A DNA stretch of 64,000 nucleotides from Flaveria trinervia. Its lineage: Eukaryota; Streptophyta; Magnoliopsida; Asterales; Asteraceae. The stretch lies in contig CM046442.1 in the NCBI GenBank assembly GCA_025506515.1, forward strand, positions 59,239,876-59,303,875, in the 5' to 3' direction. A program made the translations under genes and the position numbers. The first letter of the stretch is position 1. Every line of letters starts with the position of its first letter. Positions 23,644-34,609 of the stretch are shown here, piece by piece. The notes under the pieces are model-generated. The model had not been told where the DNA came from, ran no database searches, and saw nothing but the letters and a program-made list of their open reading frames with translations.

Positions 23644-23812
23644 TGATCATCTCAGACATGATCATTTTAACTTGAAAACTTTTTGATCACCTCAGACGTG
23701 ATCCTTTTAAAACAATTTAGTCACCTTAGACGTGACTCTTTTAAACACTTTGTCACCTCAGACGCGACTTTTTTAAACTTTGAAAACACATGTGGTCATC
23801 TCAGACATGACC
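23644..23812. repeat. Array of five hairpins with constant loop CTCAGAC
   Basis: Each unit is a 5 to 7 bp inverted repeat around CTCAGAC (one unit has CTTAGAC). Plus-strand arms are TGATCAT/ATGATCA (23644-23664), GATCAC/GTGATC (23685-23703), AGTCAC/GTGACT (23719-23737), GTCAC/GCGAC (23752-23768) and GGTCAT/ATGACC (23794-23812). Arms change in step between units, so pairing is kept while sequence varies. The one imperfect pair (A with C) becomes a G-U wobble in element-sense RNA. Units are 33 to 42 bases apart with CTTTTAA-like spacers. Confidence 0.9.
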
Positions 23813-25071
23813 CTTTTAGTGAGTTGATCCCTTACTGATTTTCATATTGTAGTCCGGCAAAAAAACAAAACTAAAAGACTAAGTGAATTAGAAAAAAACT
23901 AAACTAACGTACAAAAAATAAAACTTCTTTTTGGCTTTTTGTGAGAGATAAATCCTAAGATGGAAATCTACGGGATTTGGTTCCGGAATAGGTAGCTTCA
24001 ACTTAGATTGACCACACCTGGACCAATTCAATTTTGGAATCATACAGGCAAGTCAAATCATTTGGGACTTGTTATCAAAATCTTTTGATGCTCTATTCTT
24101 GGTTTTCATCCAGAGTCGTTAGCAACTTTTAGGAAATCATACTGGAACTATTAGATTACCACATTGATTTAAACTTTCAAGAATTGCAGCCACAATGATT
24201 GTCAATATGTTTGTCCTCTTAAATCCATACACAGACTTTTGACACAGACTGGTGAGATTTAGGTTTAATTATTTCAACTAACATTTGTGAATCCCACATA
24301 TATGGTAATCAACATTCCTTAGGAGCTTTTGAGCGGTCTACGGGTATTTTTACAAGAAGAGACTATTCTTAGAGCTTTCAAAGAGAAGCCAATCCTCAGG
24401 TCAGTGCCATCGCACAACAGAGAGGCGGCAAACAACAATGAATTCTAGAATATCTAGGTTATGCTTATCCTCAGGTCAGTGCCATCGCACAGCAGAGAGG
24501 CACACAACCTATCTTCTTGTTAGAGCAGCTTAATTTTATTTTGCACAAAATGCACCAACAACATAAGTCATTAGCTTGATAGCATTTTTCTTTCATTTTT
24601 TTCATGCTTTGCTCTATTTATGGTCATCCACACACATTTGTGGTGTTTACATGCTCATTACCCCTTATTGGAATATTGTTGATTGTGTTAACCAGTGATA
24701 AGATGGAAGCCCACAGTCAGTTGAACAACTTAGTTTGATCTTGAGATCACTAGTCAGGTCTAATCATCTATTGTGTTGAATCTACCGACATATCAATTGT
24801 GGTCTAGCAACCTCTAGGTCTACTCTCGTTGTGTTACCTTAGGAGTTACCAGTTTTTCAATCATCTTCCCTTTTATATTGCTTAGACTACACAGACTTAT
24901 ACTTTGAATTTTTGCGTCTTTCCTAAATTAATTTTTTTAAAGTCCGTCTTGATTTGTTCCTGTGTACTATCATATTCCAAAGGGTTTGAATCGGTATCAC
25001 AGATACGATCTACCTTATATCAGCTTTCCACTCCTTCTCCCTCGTTTTTTTTAATGTTACTTGCTGACTTA

Positions 25072-25086
25072 TTCTCCCCCTAAAAT
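25072..25086 (-). other. Internal polypurine-like tract after pol of B
   Basis: The minus strand reads TTTTAGGGGGAGAAT about 130 bases after the RNase H end. Extra purine tracts between pol and the LTR are reported for Sireviruses; use as a second plus-strand primer is inference. Confidence 0.5.
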
Positions 25087-25214
25087 ACTAAAATTATAAC
25101 TGGTTTAATTATTTTAGGATTTTAATAAACAGCAAAATAACATGAGTTAATTTAAATAGACTAAAATAAATAAATAAAATAAAATAAAAAAGAAAAATTA
25201 ACTAAACTACATCG

Positions 25215-25755
25215 GACTACACATGATCATCATCAGGAATAACATCACTTTTCTTTTTAACGCCGTTGACCTCTAGCAAATATTGAAAACCTGGTTTATC
25301 AAAGGCTTTAGTATAGAGGTCAGCGCGTTGAAAATCAGTATTAATTTTTACCACATTAATTAAGTTCTTTTCAAGACAATCTCTTATGAAGTGGTATTTA
25401 ATACCGATATGTTTGGTCTTTGGATGTTGGACCGGATTTTTAGTTACTGCAATTGCAGCAGAGTTATCAACAAAAATAGGAGTAGAAGAAAACTTAAAAC
25501 CGTAATCCCGCGTTTGCTGTTGAATTTAGATAATTTGTGAACAGCAACTTGCAGCAGCAACGTATTCGGCTTCACAGGTTGACAATGCAACCGATGTCTG
25601 CTTCTTACACTGCCAGGTAACTAATCTTCTCCCAAAGAATTGACACCTTCTGATGTAGACTTGTAATTCATCTTGCAGCCCCCGTAATCCGAGTCACTAT
25701 ACGCCGTGAGCTCAAAATCATCATCATGAGGATACCACAACCCAAGTGTAGGTGT
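25215..25755 (-). pseudogene. Element B RNase H remnant
   Basis: The minus strand reads GTPTLGLWYPHDDDFELTAY, then SDSDYGGCKMNYKS, TSVALSTCEAEYVAAAS, FVDNSAAIAVTKNPV and TKHIGIKYHFIRDCLEKNLI. These are the typical blocks of Copia RNase H with its catalytic acidic residues in SDSDYGG, EAEY and VDNSAA. One stop lies between ASCCSQII and IQQQ. It begins immediately where the protease/pre-integrase reading ends, so RT and IN are absent. Confidence 0.85.
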
Positions 25756-26060
25756 ACCCTTCAGCACGTAACACTTCTTCTTGTCGAAGATGACTTTAAA
25801 TCCCTTATCACAGATTTCGAAACAGAAAGTAAGTTATTTTGAAGTTGCTGGACGTAGTTCACCCTATCAAACTTAACTTTCTGATTTCCAACTTCTCCCT
25901 GAGCTGTGATATAGCCTCCCTTGTTTCCCGCAAACGAAACATGCCCTCCTTGTATTTGGATGACGTTTGATAAAAGAGCCCTGTTTCCTGTCATGTGTCT
26001 GGATGCTCCGCTGTCTACAATCCACGTGTTGGTTTCAGCACTGTAGTGAACACCCTGCAC
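25756..26060 (-). pseudogene. Element B aspartic protease and start of GAG-pre-IN
   Basis: The reading opens VQGVHYSAETNTWIVDSGAS and continues RHMTGNRALLSNV and NLLSVSK. DSG is the catalytic triad of Copia proteases. A one-base loss near 25822 shifts the frame; the other frame continues CDKGFKVIFDKKKCYVLK and then meets RNase H. The enzyme would cleave the Gag-Pol precursor in the particle. Confidence 0.85.
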
Positions 26061-26090
26061 ATACCAAGTAAAACCATTAGTTTAGGTTAG
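26054..26090 (-). promoter_or_regulatory. Possible 3' splice site at the Gag-Pol boundary of B
   Basis: After the last gag codons (KAWVPNLN, stop) the minus strand has CTAAC, CTAAA and CTAAT, then a T-rich stretch and TGTGCAG before GGTGTTC. CTAAC-type branch points 20 to 40 bases before a CAG are typical of plant introns. Elements A (30245-30267) and H (52196-52217) have the same arrangement. I see no convincing partner 5' site. Confidence 0.4.
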
Positions 26091-28901
26091 GAACCCAAGC
26101 CTTTACTGGCTTGGGTTTCCCAGAGGCATCACACATCAAATTCAACCCATTGAACCTTAGAAGGTGAGGGTAGCTCAGGTTCCTTCTTGTCATCATTATC
26201 AGACACAAAGGTTGACTTCTCTTTCCATAAGCCAGATTTGTGCAATGCCTGTTTGTGTTAAACAGTCGACTGGCTAACGAGTTGAACTTTATGTTCACTA
26301 GTTCTTCTAGGTGGAGTTAAAGAACTCCTCTTAGAAGACCTAGGTTTTGAGTCCTGAAGTTCAATCTTCTTCCTAGGTGTCTGATAATAAGGACAATAAG
26401 AAGCAATGTGTCCACATTCTCCACAGTTGTAGCACGACCTGCTATCAACTTTATGATTAAACTTTCTTTGTGGAGACGTGTGTGACACTCTAGTAACGTC
26501 ACTCACTTTAGGTTTTGACTCTGGTTCTTTTGATGTTTTCTCTTGTTTTACAAAGTTAACTTTTTAACATGTTTAACATCTTTTTCCTTTTGGTTAACTG
26601 GTTTTTGACTTAAAACATGTAAAAGATTAACATTAGAAGTCTTTTTAGGTTCTGATTTGACTCTGTTTGACCCTAACTTTAAGTTAACCTTTTCAAATTC
26701 TTTTTCCAGATTACACAAGGCAATTTACCCTTTGCCTTTGAAGTGGCCTCCTTTTGTTTGTTTCCAGATTCAATAGATGAACATGAGGAATCTGGATCAC
26801 TAACAAGAGGAGTAGACACCACATGATCCTTGATGGGGTTATTATTTACTGGTCTACTCTTAGTGTTCATCAAGGTCTCAGGTGGTGGTGGAACCACTTT
26901 GTAACCCAAACCCTCCCTGTTGTTTCTTTCTCTCACTAAGTGTTGGACTATGTGTGATGAACTTGTCCAACTGTGTAGTTTCTGTTTTAATGAGTTTACT
27001 TCTACTTCTAGAACTGCCTTTTGCTTCTTAGTTTCTTCTAGGGAGTTTAGATAGTACCTAATGTCATTAGCTTGGTTAAATGCAACTACTTCGGTTTCCC
27101 TAAGCTGTTTAGTCAAAAGGTATATCTTTTCTTTGTAACTATTCTCATTTTGTTTTAATACTCTATTAGCCTCAGTGCACAGTTGCAAATCTTTTACTAA
27201 GTTATCATTATGATCTAATAACCTAGCAAATTTCTCATCTATGCTATTTCTAAACGTATTACAATCAGAACAAGCATGATTATCAAACATTTGATCAGTG
27301 GTACTTACCTGAGTTGGTTCAAAAGAGTTAGCCATCAACACAACATCAGATGTCTCTGGTTCTGGTGATTCTGTCTTTTCTGTCTTTGCTGTGGTAGTCT
27401 CCTCTTTAGGCTTGTAGCTGACCTCAGTTGCAGTTGTCTCTTCAATATTTGACATTGCTATCTCAACTGCTAGATCTCCTTCACTCGCGGAATCATCGTC
27501 AATGTCTTACACTTGCAATGTTTGATTCCCCTGGAGAGACAAACCTAAAGTTCCAGTCCTGTCCTTCATCATCATGAGCAGTCAAGGCTTTTGGATCCTT
27601 GCTTGATGAAGTAGAACTAGTAGCTTGCTTGTCTTGACGAGTGAAGGACGAGAATGGGTTCCCGTTACCCGTCTTCTTTGGCTTAACACATTCTCTCTTG
27701 AAGTGCCCCTTCTCTCCACAGTTAAAGCAGGTCACTTTGCTCTTGTCAAAGCCAAATGTGGTATCCTTAGTAGCTGCCAAGTTCTGTCCGGTCTTTTTCA
27801 CAAACTTCTTCGCCCTCCAGACAGCACTAGCTAAGGCCCACATTATGTCCATTCTCTCAAGCTCCATTTCGTCCACCTGCTCATAGTCCTCGTCTGCCAG
27901 ATGGCAGTTTCCAATCTTCCCAGCAACAAGTTCATCATAAGAATGAACCACTGCAACCAAAAGATCCATGTGTTCTCGAGCTACTTCTACAGTCACATTA
28001 CCGAGGTTCTCGGTCTTCAGTCTAGTAGCATTTGTTTCAGATCCAATATGATGGGTACAGGAAGACCCCAACGTGTCTGATCCTGAAGGAGAAGCATGTG
28101 AAGGACCCGATGAGCTAGACACAATGCAGTCTGGAGAGGTGCTCCAGATGTCTTAGCTTGAGGCGTGGCATTGTACAAAGCTGGATTCTGAGATACGAAG
28201 ACTTCTGAGCTTTGTACTTCATCCAAGAGCTTCTTCTCGCTGCTTTAGAATGAAGTCATTTATATCCAGCTTTGTCTGCATTCCATTCTGTCTCAGGTTA
28301 GACACGAATGAAGCCCACTTTTCCGGCAATCCGTCTGCAAAGTTAGTAACTTTCTCTTCCATGGTAGTAGCCACCCATGTGTATGCAGTTCACTCATCAG
28401 ATGGTAGAATCTATCTATAACATCGTCCAAACTCTCGTTTCCCATCGATGAGAAGTTATCGAATTCCTTCTTTAACTCCTTAGCCTTGATTGCCTTCAAC
28501 GAAGCATTCCCGTCGTACCTCTTTTCCAGCTCATCCCATAGTTTCTTGGACTGCTTATTCTCTGAGTACTGGTGGAAAATGTCTTTAGGGATAGACTGTG
28601 TAATCAATGCATAAACCCTTTCTCTGCATTATATTAACTTTCTGCGCGTCTGTCATCCTCCTAAGGTTAGCTTTACTCCATCGGCTCCCACCGGCGTACT
28701 ATACCCAATCTCGATAGCTTCCCACAGATTCGGATCCACTCCATTAAGGTAGATCTCAAAACGTTGTTTCCAGTGGGGAAACTCATCTAACGTTAAGAGC
28801 TTTGGTGGTTTATTATGATTACCCACCTCACTCTCAAGTAACAACAGGTTCTGGATTCTAGAGTCCTTCCCAGCAGTAAATGCTGACATTTGATCTTCCA
28901 T
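26091..28901 (-). pseudogene. Element B gag
   Basis: The start at 28901 gives MEDQMSAFTAGKDSRIQNLL, then LDEFPHWKQRFEIYLNG (gag N-terminal domain). After a frameshift, 28607-28293 holds KKLWDELEKRYDGN and DDVIDRFYHLMSEL, the retrotransposon gag domain. The nucleocapsid zinc knuckle CFNCGEKGHFKREC lies in 28122-27499. A coiled-coil domain (27455-26679, LKQNENSYKEKIYLLTKQL) precedes a second knuckle, CYNCGECGHIASYC (26506-26258). A long gag with two knuckles separated by a coiled-coil fits Sirevirus gags. There are frameshifts at about 28650, 28290, 27490 and 26600. Confidence 0.85.
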
Positions 28902-29394
28902 GGCGAATAACTTTAAGTCTACTAAAACAAACTGTCAACTGGTGTGACTAAAGGATGCGATTGGGCTATCCGTGTGAATGAACTATGCGAATGGTTCAAT
29001 CGTGCGGCTGAACTAAGCGATTGGTTCAGTCGTGTGAATGAAGCTGATGCGCATGAACACTGCGAACGAATGGTTCAATCGTACGAATGGAGATGCGACT
29101 AGGTCCAATCGTGCGTCTGAGCAATGCGAATGAGGTCCAGTCGTGCGAATGGCTCACTCGTGCGACTGAAGCTGCTGTTTTGCGAAAATTTCTAGGTTAA
29201 ACGTGTTTTAGCCGTAAAAATTCGAAATTTTGCAAGGTCTAATCGCCTAAGTCCGTAGAAACCAAACTTTGATGAGCAGGGAACGTCCAAGATCACTTTT
29301 GACACAAAAGATTGCGTTTTTAGTGCAAAAACACAAAATTTTTATCAATCTTGATTGAATCACACGTAATCAAGAGCCAAGGCTCTGATACAAT
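28902..29394. other. 5' leader and PBS of element B
   Basis: Directly next to the LTR, 29381-29392 on the minus strand reads TGTATCAGAGCC, close to the initiator tRNA-Met complement used by Copia elements. The leader between PBS and gag carries about twelve TCGTGCGAATG-type motifs (28945-29170). The rest is unremarkable. Confidence 0.8.
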
Positions 29395-30125
29395 TGTATG
29401 ACCTGGTACTTGAACGAAATACCTAGTGATTAGCGCGGTAAACCAGATCAAATAGTGCGGAATCCTATTTGATTGGCGATCCAATCAGTGAGAACACATG
29501 AAGAATCAATAAAGAATTAAAACTAACGTTAGAAATCGATTGGGAATCGATCTAATGTGTTCTATGAACTTGGAGAACAAATTGGGAGGCTTCTGGACGG
29601 CTAGGGTACATCTGGAGTTGTAATAGAATGAATTCTCTCGTTTTCCACGAATTGGGTTGTATTTATAGGTTAGTATTGTTCATTCGTGCGACTGAACCAT
29701 TAGTATGATTCAGTCGTGCGATTGAACCATACGGTTGATTCATCTGCACGACTGAGTGTTCAGTCGTGCGACTGAGCCAATCTTATGTGTCAATCATACG
29801 ACTGATCCAGTCTCCTGGTTCAGTCGTGCGACTGAGTCAATCGTATGAAGTTATTCATGCGTGTGGTCCATTCGCATGGGCCATTCGCATGAGAACTTCA
29901 TTATGTTAAGTTTGAATGTATTAATTCATAAACATTATGTGTAACCATTCAAACAATCACTAACCTAATTAACCAATTCAATATCGACTCATTAATGAAA
30001 TATTAGACATTACAAATCACAAACAATCAATATCATTTCATTAATCATATCAAATCACATCCAAATCAGATAAACAAGATCTATTACATTTCATATCATG
30101 ATCTAGGGACATACATGTATCAACA
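29395..30125 (-). repeat. 5' LTR of element B, 731 bp
   Basis: It mirrors 17575-19161 without the nested solo LTR and ends ATGTATCAACA before the GATAC duplication. TATAAATA lies at 29660-29667 (minus) and the motif array at 29682-29890. Differences from the 3' copy are scattered substitutions and small indels. Confidence 0.93.
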
Positions 30126-30130
30126 GATAC

Positions 30131-33100
30131 AAATCCCTTCTTTCCCTGAGAGTAGTCATGAAGAAGAGATCTGCTCCCAGTCATATGCGTAGATCCTCCA
30201 CTATCCACATACCAGATGCTTCTATGGCATGTTGAAGAACCCTGCATATATCACAACAACTAGTTAGCTTTTAAGACCCAAACCATTTTGGTTTTGGGTC
30301 TGTTCTCATCAACAGATTTTATACTATCTGATTTGTCATGATTAACAGCCTTTGAAGATGGAGATGGTGCTGAAAAGGATTCCTTTGATTTTGGCTTAGT
30401 TTTCCTTTTCAGTGGTTTAATCACAGGTACATCTATTTGGTTAACTCTCCCCAACAGATGTTGAACCATCATAACAAGTTGTGTCTGATTGGTTGTTAAA
30501 GCCTTCAGTTTAGCAGACACATCAGTACTTGTTTTTGAATGGTTCCTGTGACACACCATGTCCTCCATTTTGAAAGACACAGACTTGGTCTGTTGTTTTG
30601 ATACTCTTTGAGGAGTAGTTTCAGCTGTTTTATGATAAACCTCTTTCTTCTGTTTAGATTTTTGTAAAGACTTTGGTTTATCAGGTTGAGATGTTTGTGG
30701 CACAAACTTGGTTTCAAATTCATCTTTCATTTTATTAATTTTCTTTTTATGATTTTATCCTTGTTAAATTTGGAACCCTTTCTGTACCACATTCATCAGT
30801 GAGATGATTGAATAGACCACATATTTCACATGGCTTTTTCTTCATCTTCTGTTGATCAGCTGCTAAAGAAGATGAAACTACTGAAGGTGTGTTCTTCAAT
30901 ACTTTCTTCCTCTTAGTACTTATGTGAAGTACTAAAGGATTTGTAACAACTGAAGACTTGCTCTTCAAAAGTTTTCTATCAGTACATTTGGATTTCCTGA
31001 TAGACTCTTCAGCAGTTGTTAAACCATGTTTGGTTCCATTTGGTTTGAAATGTTCTTCAGGTGTTGTTACTTGCTCTTCAGTACTTTGAATACCTTTTGA
31101 GACAACACCTGAAGTACTCAGCTTTTCTTTGATCATGTGTTCATCAGCAGTAGGACCATCAGCAGATTGATTAGCTGAGGTACTATTACTGACTTCATCC
31201 TCTGATTGTACATTATCACTTGAGGATGAGACACATGATGATGTGGTTTGGGAATTGATTTCACCTACAGATTTTACTTCTGTCTTGGGAGTAGAATCTG
31301 TAGGAGGTTCAGTGTGATTATATCCAATCCCAAACTTCACATTTGAAGCAGTTTGCTTACTGAGAAGCATTTCAAACCCCTTGCAAGATGTTACCCAGCG
31401 TTCACACCCCACTTGAGTAGCTGCAAGTGTTTCTTTGAGACTCTTGTGATTTTCTATAATAACCTCTACCTTAGCATTTTCATCAGTGATTTGGCATTTT
31501 AATTTATAAATCTCATCATCTTTTTCTTTTAAAACAGACTCAAACTCAGCTTTTCTTTTGGAATCACTTTCTCTAGGTCAAGATTTTGATTAATTAAAGC
31601 TAAATTTGCTTCTCTAATTAAGGCAAAAGCAGCTATGTAGGACTCAGAACACAACTTGGCCTTAGCCTCAGAAGATACTTGTGGTACCTGTGATGATGAA
31701 GCATTGAGCTTGAACCACCAGTAGACTCCAGGGCCATAAGAGCAAGATTTCCAAAAGGATTTTCACCACCATGTTGACCAGCACTAGAAAACATTTATTC
31801 AGAATAACCAAAAAGATCATCTGGTAAACTACTCCAGTCAACAACACCAGGAGTGAAAAAGCTTTGATGTGATTGAGATTGAGATTGAGATTGTTGACTT
31901 GATTGAGATGGTGGAGGCTCAGGTAGGGCATGTGATTGCTGAGCTACGGGTACAGGAACCTGATTGGACTGTGGCATGTAAAAACAGGGATACGGATATG
32001 GCATTTGACCTTGAGGAACAAAATATGCAGGAGATGATTGATTTTGTGAATGATGACCAGAACTGGTAGAATGTTACCCTTTGTTTTGTGAATTATTGAT
32101 TGGAAAGGTCACAAAGGGTGCAGAAGAGTTAGATCTAGATGATCTACACTCTCTTGCAAGATGTCCAAGTCTATGGCACTTGTGACACCTCAACTTGCTC
32201 TTGTCAAAACCAACTTTGGTTTTCCCAGAGAGACCAAGGAATTTTCTACCTGTCCTTTTGTAAAAGTTTTGAGATCTGATATTAACTAATGCCATTTGGC
32301 TCAAAATATCCATCTCTTCCAAATCATCATCAGCAATTCCTTTCAAATCATCCATCAAAAAGCACAAATTGTCACTATTACATCCTGAATTACAATCAAT
32401 ACCAGCAAAAGCATGATCTCCACTGTTTGAAGAGAAATCAATATGCTCATCATAGGAACTTTCTGATGTAGCATATTCTGACTCATGACCAACCAGAGCA
32501 GTATTCCCTGGTACAAAATCATCAGTGAGCTTCCCAGATGAAGTCAGTTTTCTTTTCTATTCTATCTCTCTTTCAAATGTTAGCAGTTTCCCATGAAGTT
32601 GGGTGAGAGATAGATTATCTAGATTTGCACTGGAGCGTAGGACAATGGTATATGTGTCCCATCTCTCATGCAGGGATCTGAGAAATCTGTTGTTCATCTG
32701 ACTGTTTGTATATTCATGTTTAACCATTTTCAACTCAGATATCAAACAGGAGAATCGCTCAAACTATTGAGTCAATGACTCACCCTTTCTATGAGAGAAT
32801 GTCTCGTATTGCTGGGCAAGGATTTCTCTATTGTTTGCTAAGACCTCATCAGTTCATCCAAATTGTTCTTTCAGAGCAACCCAGAGGTCATGAGCAGATT
32901 CATGATGCATAAGTCCAGAATAGATTTCATTAGGCAGTGCCATGGCCAGAATTCCATGGGCTTTAGCATCAATTTCAAACAGTTTCAGATCTTCATCTGA
33001 ATATTGCTCTTTCTTCTTCGGAACCGTTTCATTGGTTTCTGGATTACTCACGATAGGCTTATATGGTCCATGAACCACAGATTTCCAACCACCTGAACTA

Positions 33101-33216
33101 TTAACAGACAGGTGATGGAGCATTCGTCGTTGCCATATGTTGTACTCACTCCTAACAAGCATCAGAGGCTTTGTTGAGGAGCTAGTATTGTGAGGATCAT
33201 TGATTGATGTAGCCAT
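30131..33216 (-). pseudogene. Element A gag and protease
   Basis: Start at 33216 (MATSINDPHNTSSSTKP), then NIWQRRMLHHLSVN and LWVALKEQFG (33240-32854). The gag domain continues at 32745-32557 (RFLRSLHERWDTYTIVLRSS). The zinc knuckle CHKCHRLGHLAREC is at 32367-32074, followed by a Gln/Ser/Pro-rich linker (32004-31795) and a helical region (31412-30747). A second, less regular knuckle-like run is CEICGLFNHLTDEC, and 30730-30260 is Lys/Ser-rich with LVMMVQHLLGRVNQ. AP follows at 30247-30050 with WYVDSGGSTHMTG and is cut by element B. Stops TAG and TGA lie in frame just before AP at the splice-like site (30245-30267). Confidence 0.85.
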
Positions 33217-33428
33217 TTTCACCAATTCAAACAAATTCAATAAGAATTAGATGAACCTAACTCAAAAACTCAATAACCCAATTTAAAATAAGAAGAATCT
33301 CAAATTGATTCACAGGAAGCAACAGAAAAACAAACTCTATAACCAATTCTTGCAAATTTGCCAATTCGATCAAACTGAGATATCTAACGAATAGCTTCAA
33401 TGATCAATTGTTAAATCAATCAATGATT

Positions 33429-33445
33429 AACCTGCTCCGATACCA
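33429..33445 (-). other. Primer-binding site next to LTR 33448-34187
   Basis: The minus strand reads TGGTATCGGAGCAGGTT, one base from the usual TGGTATCAGAGC core complementary to initiator tRNA-Met, two bases from the LTR end. Confidence 0.85.
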
Positions 33446-33447
33446 TT

Positions 33448-34187
33448 TGAAGGGATCTAGATCTAGTTTGATCAATTAGATTACGATTTGCAGCGGAATA
33501 GCACACGAATTAGACTAAATTCTAGCAAGAATAATATGAGTATTCAATCAAACAGTAACGGTTATAGAGAGAGAGTTTTCTGCAAAAGGAATGTTTTCAT
33601 TCATGCACAAACTTCCCGTCTCGTGAAACTAGGTCAACATTCCTTTTGTAAGGAATGTGACATCAGCTGACGTCACATGATAGTGACATCTAACTGATTT
33701 ATACAAACAACTGAAATAAAACTAAACTACTGAAGATGTCCACAATAACTGAGGACATCTTCATTAAAAGCCAAGTATAAACAACATTACAACTACTGAA
33801 GTTATAATATCTGAAGTATAAGAACTTCAGATGTTTTACATAATATAAAACTACTGATTACAATCTACTGAAATGTAAACCATCACAACTACTGAAGAGA
33901 ACTACTTCAGCTGTTGTGACAACTACTGAGAACTTGATCTTCAGACTTTGTCTTCGGCAGTTGTCTTCAGACTTTGTCTTCAAACTTTGTCTTCAGACTT
34001 TGTCTTCAGCAGTTGTCTTCAGACTTTGTTCTTCAGACTTTGTCTTCAGCAGTTGTCTTCAGACTTTGTCTTCAGACTTTGTTCTTCAGACTTTGTCTTC
34101 AGCAGTTGTAGATCACTTCAGTTGTTTTGAGGTCTGTGGGACTTAAAGGTTTTTCTGATCTGGCTCATTGGTTCTTTTGGTCCAACA
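33448..34187 (-). repeat. Second A-family LTR, 740 bp
   Basis: It runs from TGAAGGGATCTAG to TTGGTCCAACA. It has fewer and more mixed 13-bp units than 9351-10295 and differs in private variants, so it comes from another copy. Its right flank (CCTTC...) is unrelated to D and its partner LTR is not in the window. The TGACGTCA palindrome and TATA region are kept near 33640-33680. Confidence 0.85.
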
Positions 34188-34609
34188 CCTTCCATGTATG
34201 CGTTAACCAATGGCTCATGGTGACATCCCTGCAGACTGAGTAGGTGATGAACGCACACCAGCCACCACCAGTATAATGCCAATCACTTCCCCCACTTAAT
34301 CAAATTCACATGCAATAGACGCCCTAAACAAACCCTTATCAATCTACTCAAATTGAACAAGTCCCCTTTATTCAATCCAAAAATGCTAGAGTGGAACTTA
34401 GGGCTCCCACTCAGCTAAAGGTCAAACCATTCTCCTCTACTAACTTAATATCAATGTTGAGTCTCCTTAGTCTCAACGTGATAAGCCCACAAACCAAGCC
34501 ATAAGCCCTAAGGGAGTGTCTCAACACTCCCCTGAATAGCCAAAAAGGGACAACTACATCATCGGCTCAACTACTATTGCAAAGGAGCCATTAGGTGTTG
34601 ACTAAGATC
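34188..34609. other. 422 bp of unrecognised sequence between duplicated element A starts
   Basis: There is no reading frame of note and no similarity by eye to any element in the window. It starts exactly at an LTR terminus and ends where gag homology begins (CAGGTGATGG). It may be flanking DNA of another locus brought in by recombination, or a captured fragment. Confidence 0.6.

Larger units (their letters stand above)
22571..25214. other. Long pol-env spacer of element B
   Basis: This 2.6 kb stretch has no supported gene. It contains two TGCGACTGA motif arrays (22650-22880, 23255-23585), a hairpin array (23644-23812), a 34-base direct repeat (CCTCAGGTCAGTGCCATCGC at about 24394 and 24471, each followed by a CAGAGAGGC block) and a purine-rich tract downstream of pol (25072-25086). 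The remainder (about 23870-25070) is AT-rich and shows me nothing recognisable. Confidence 0.8.
17575..30125 (-). mobile_element. Sirevirus-like Copia element B, internally deleted
   Basis: LTRs at 17575-19161 (interrupted) and 29395-30125 are flanked by perfect GATAC duplications (17570-17574 and 30126-30130) inside A's pol. The minus-strand order is PBS, leader with motif array, gag with two zinc knuckles, AP, then directly RNase H, a long spacer, an envelope-like ORF, PPT and 3' LTR. GAG-pre-IN, IN and RT are missing through one deletion near 25752. It could only have moved using proteins from a related element, if the deletion preceded insertion. Confidence 0.9.

Noticed and set aside
23644..23812. 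CRISPR-like array of evenly spaced palindromic repeats
   Set aside because: Repeats are only about 19 bases with differing arms, spacers are AT-rich and not unique, and the region lies inside a plant retrotransposon with no cas genes.
34188..34609. Host gene fragment between the two A-family LTRs
   Set aside because: No open frame longer than a few dozen codons and no recognisable motif; left as unassigned sequence.
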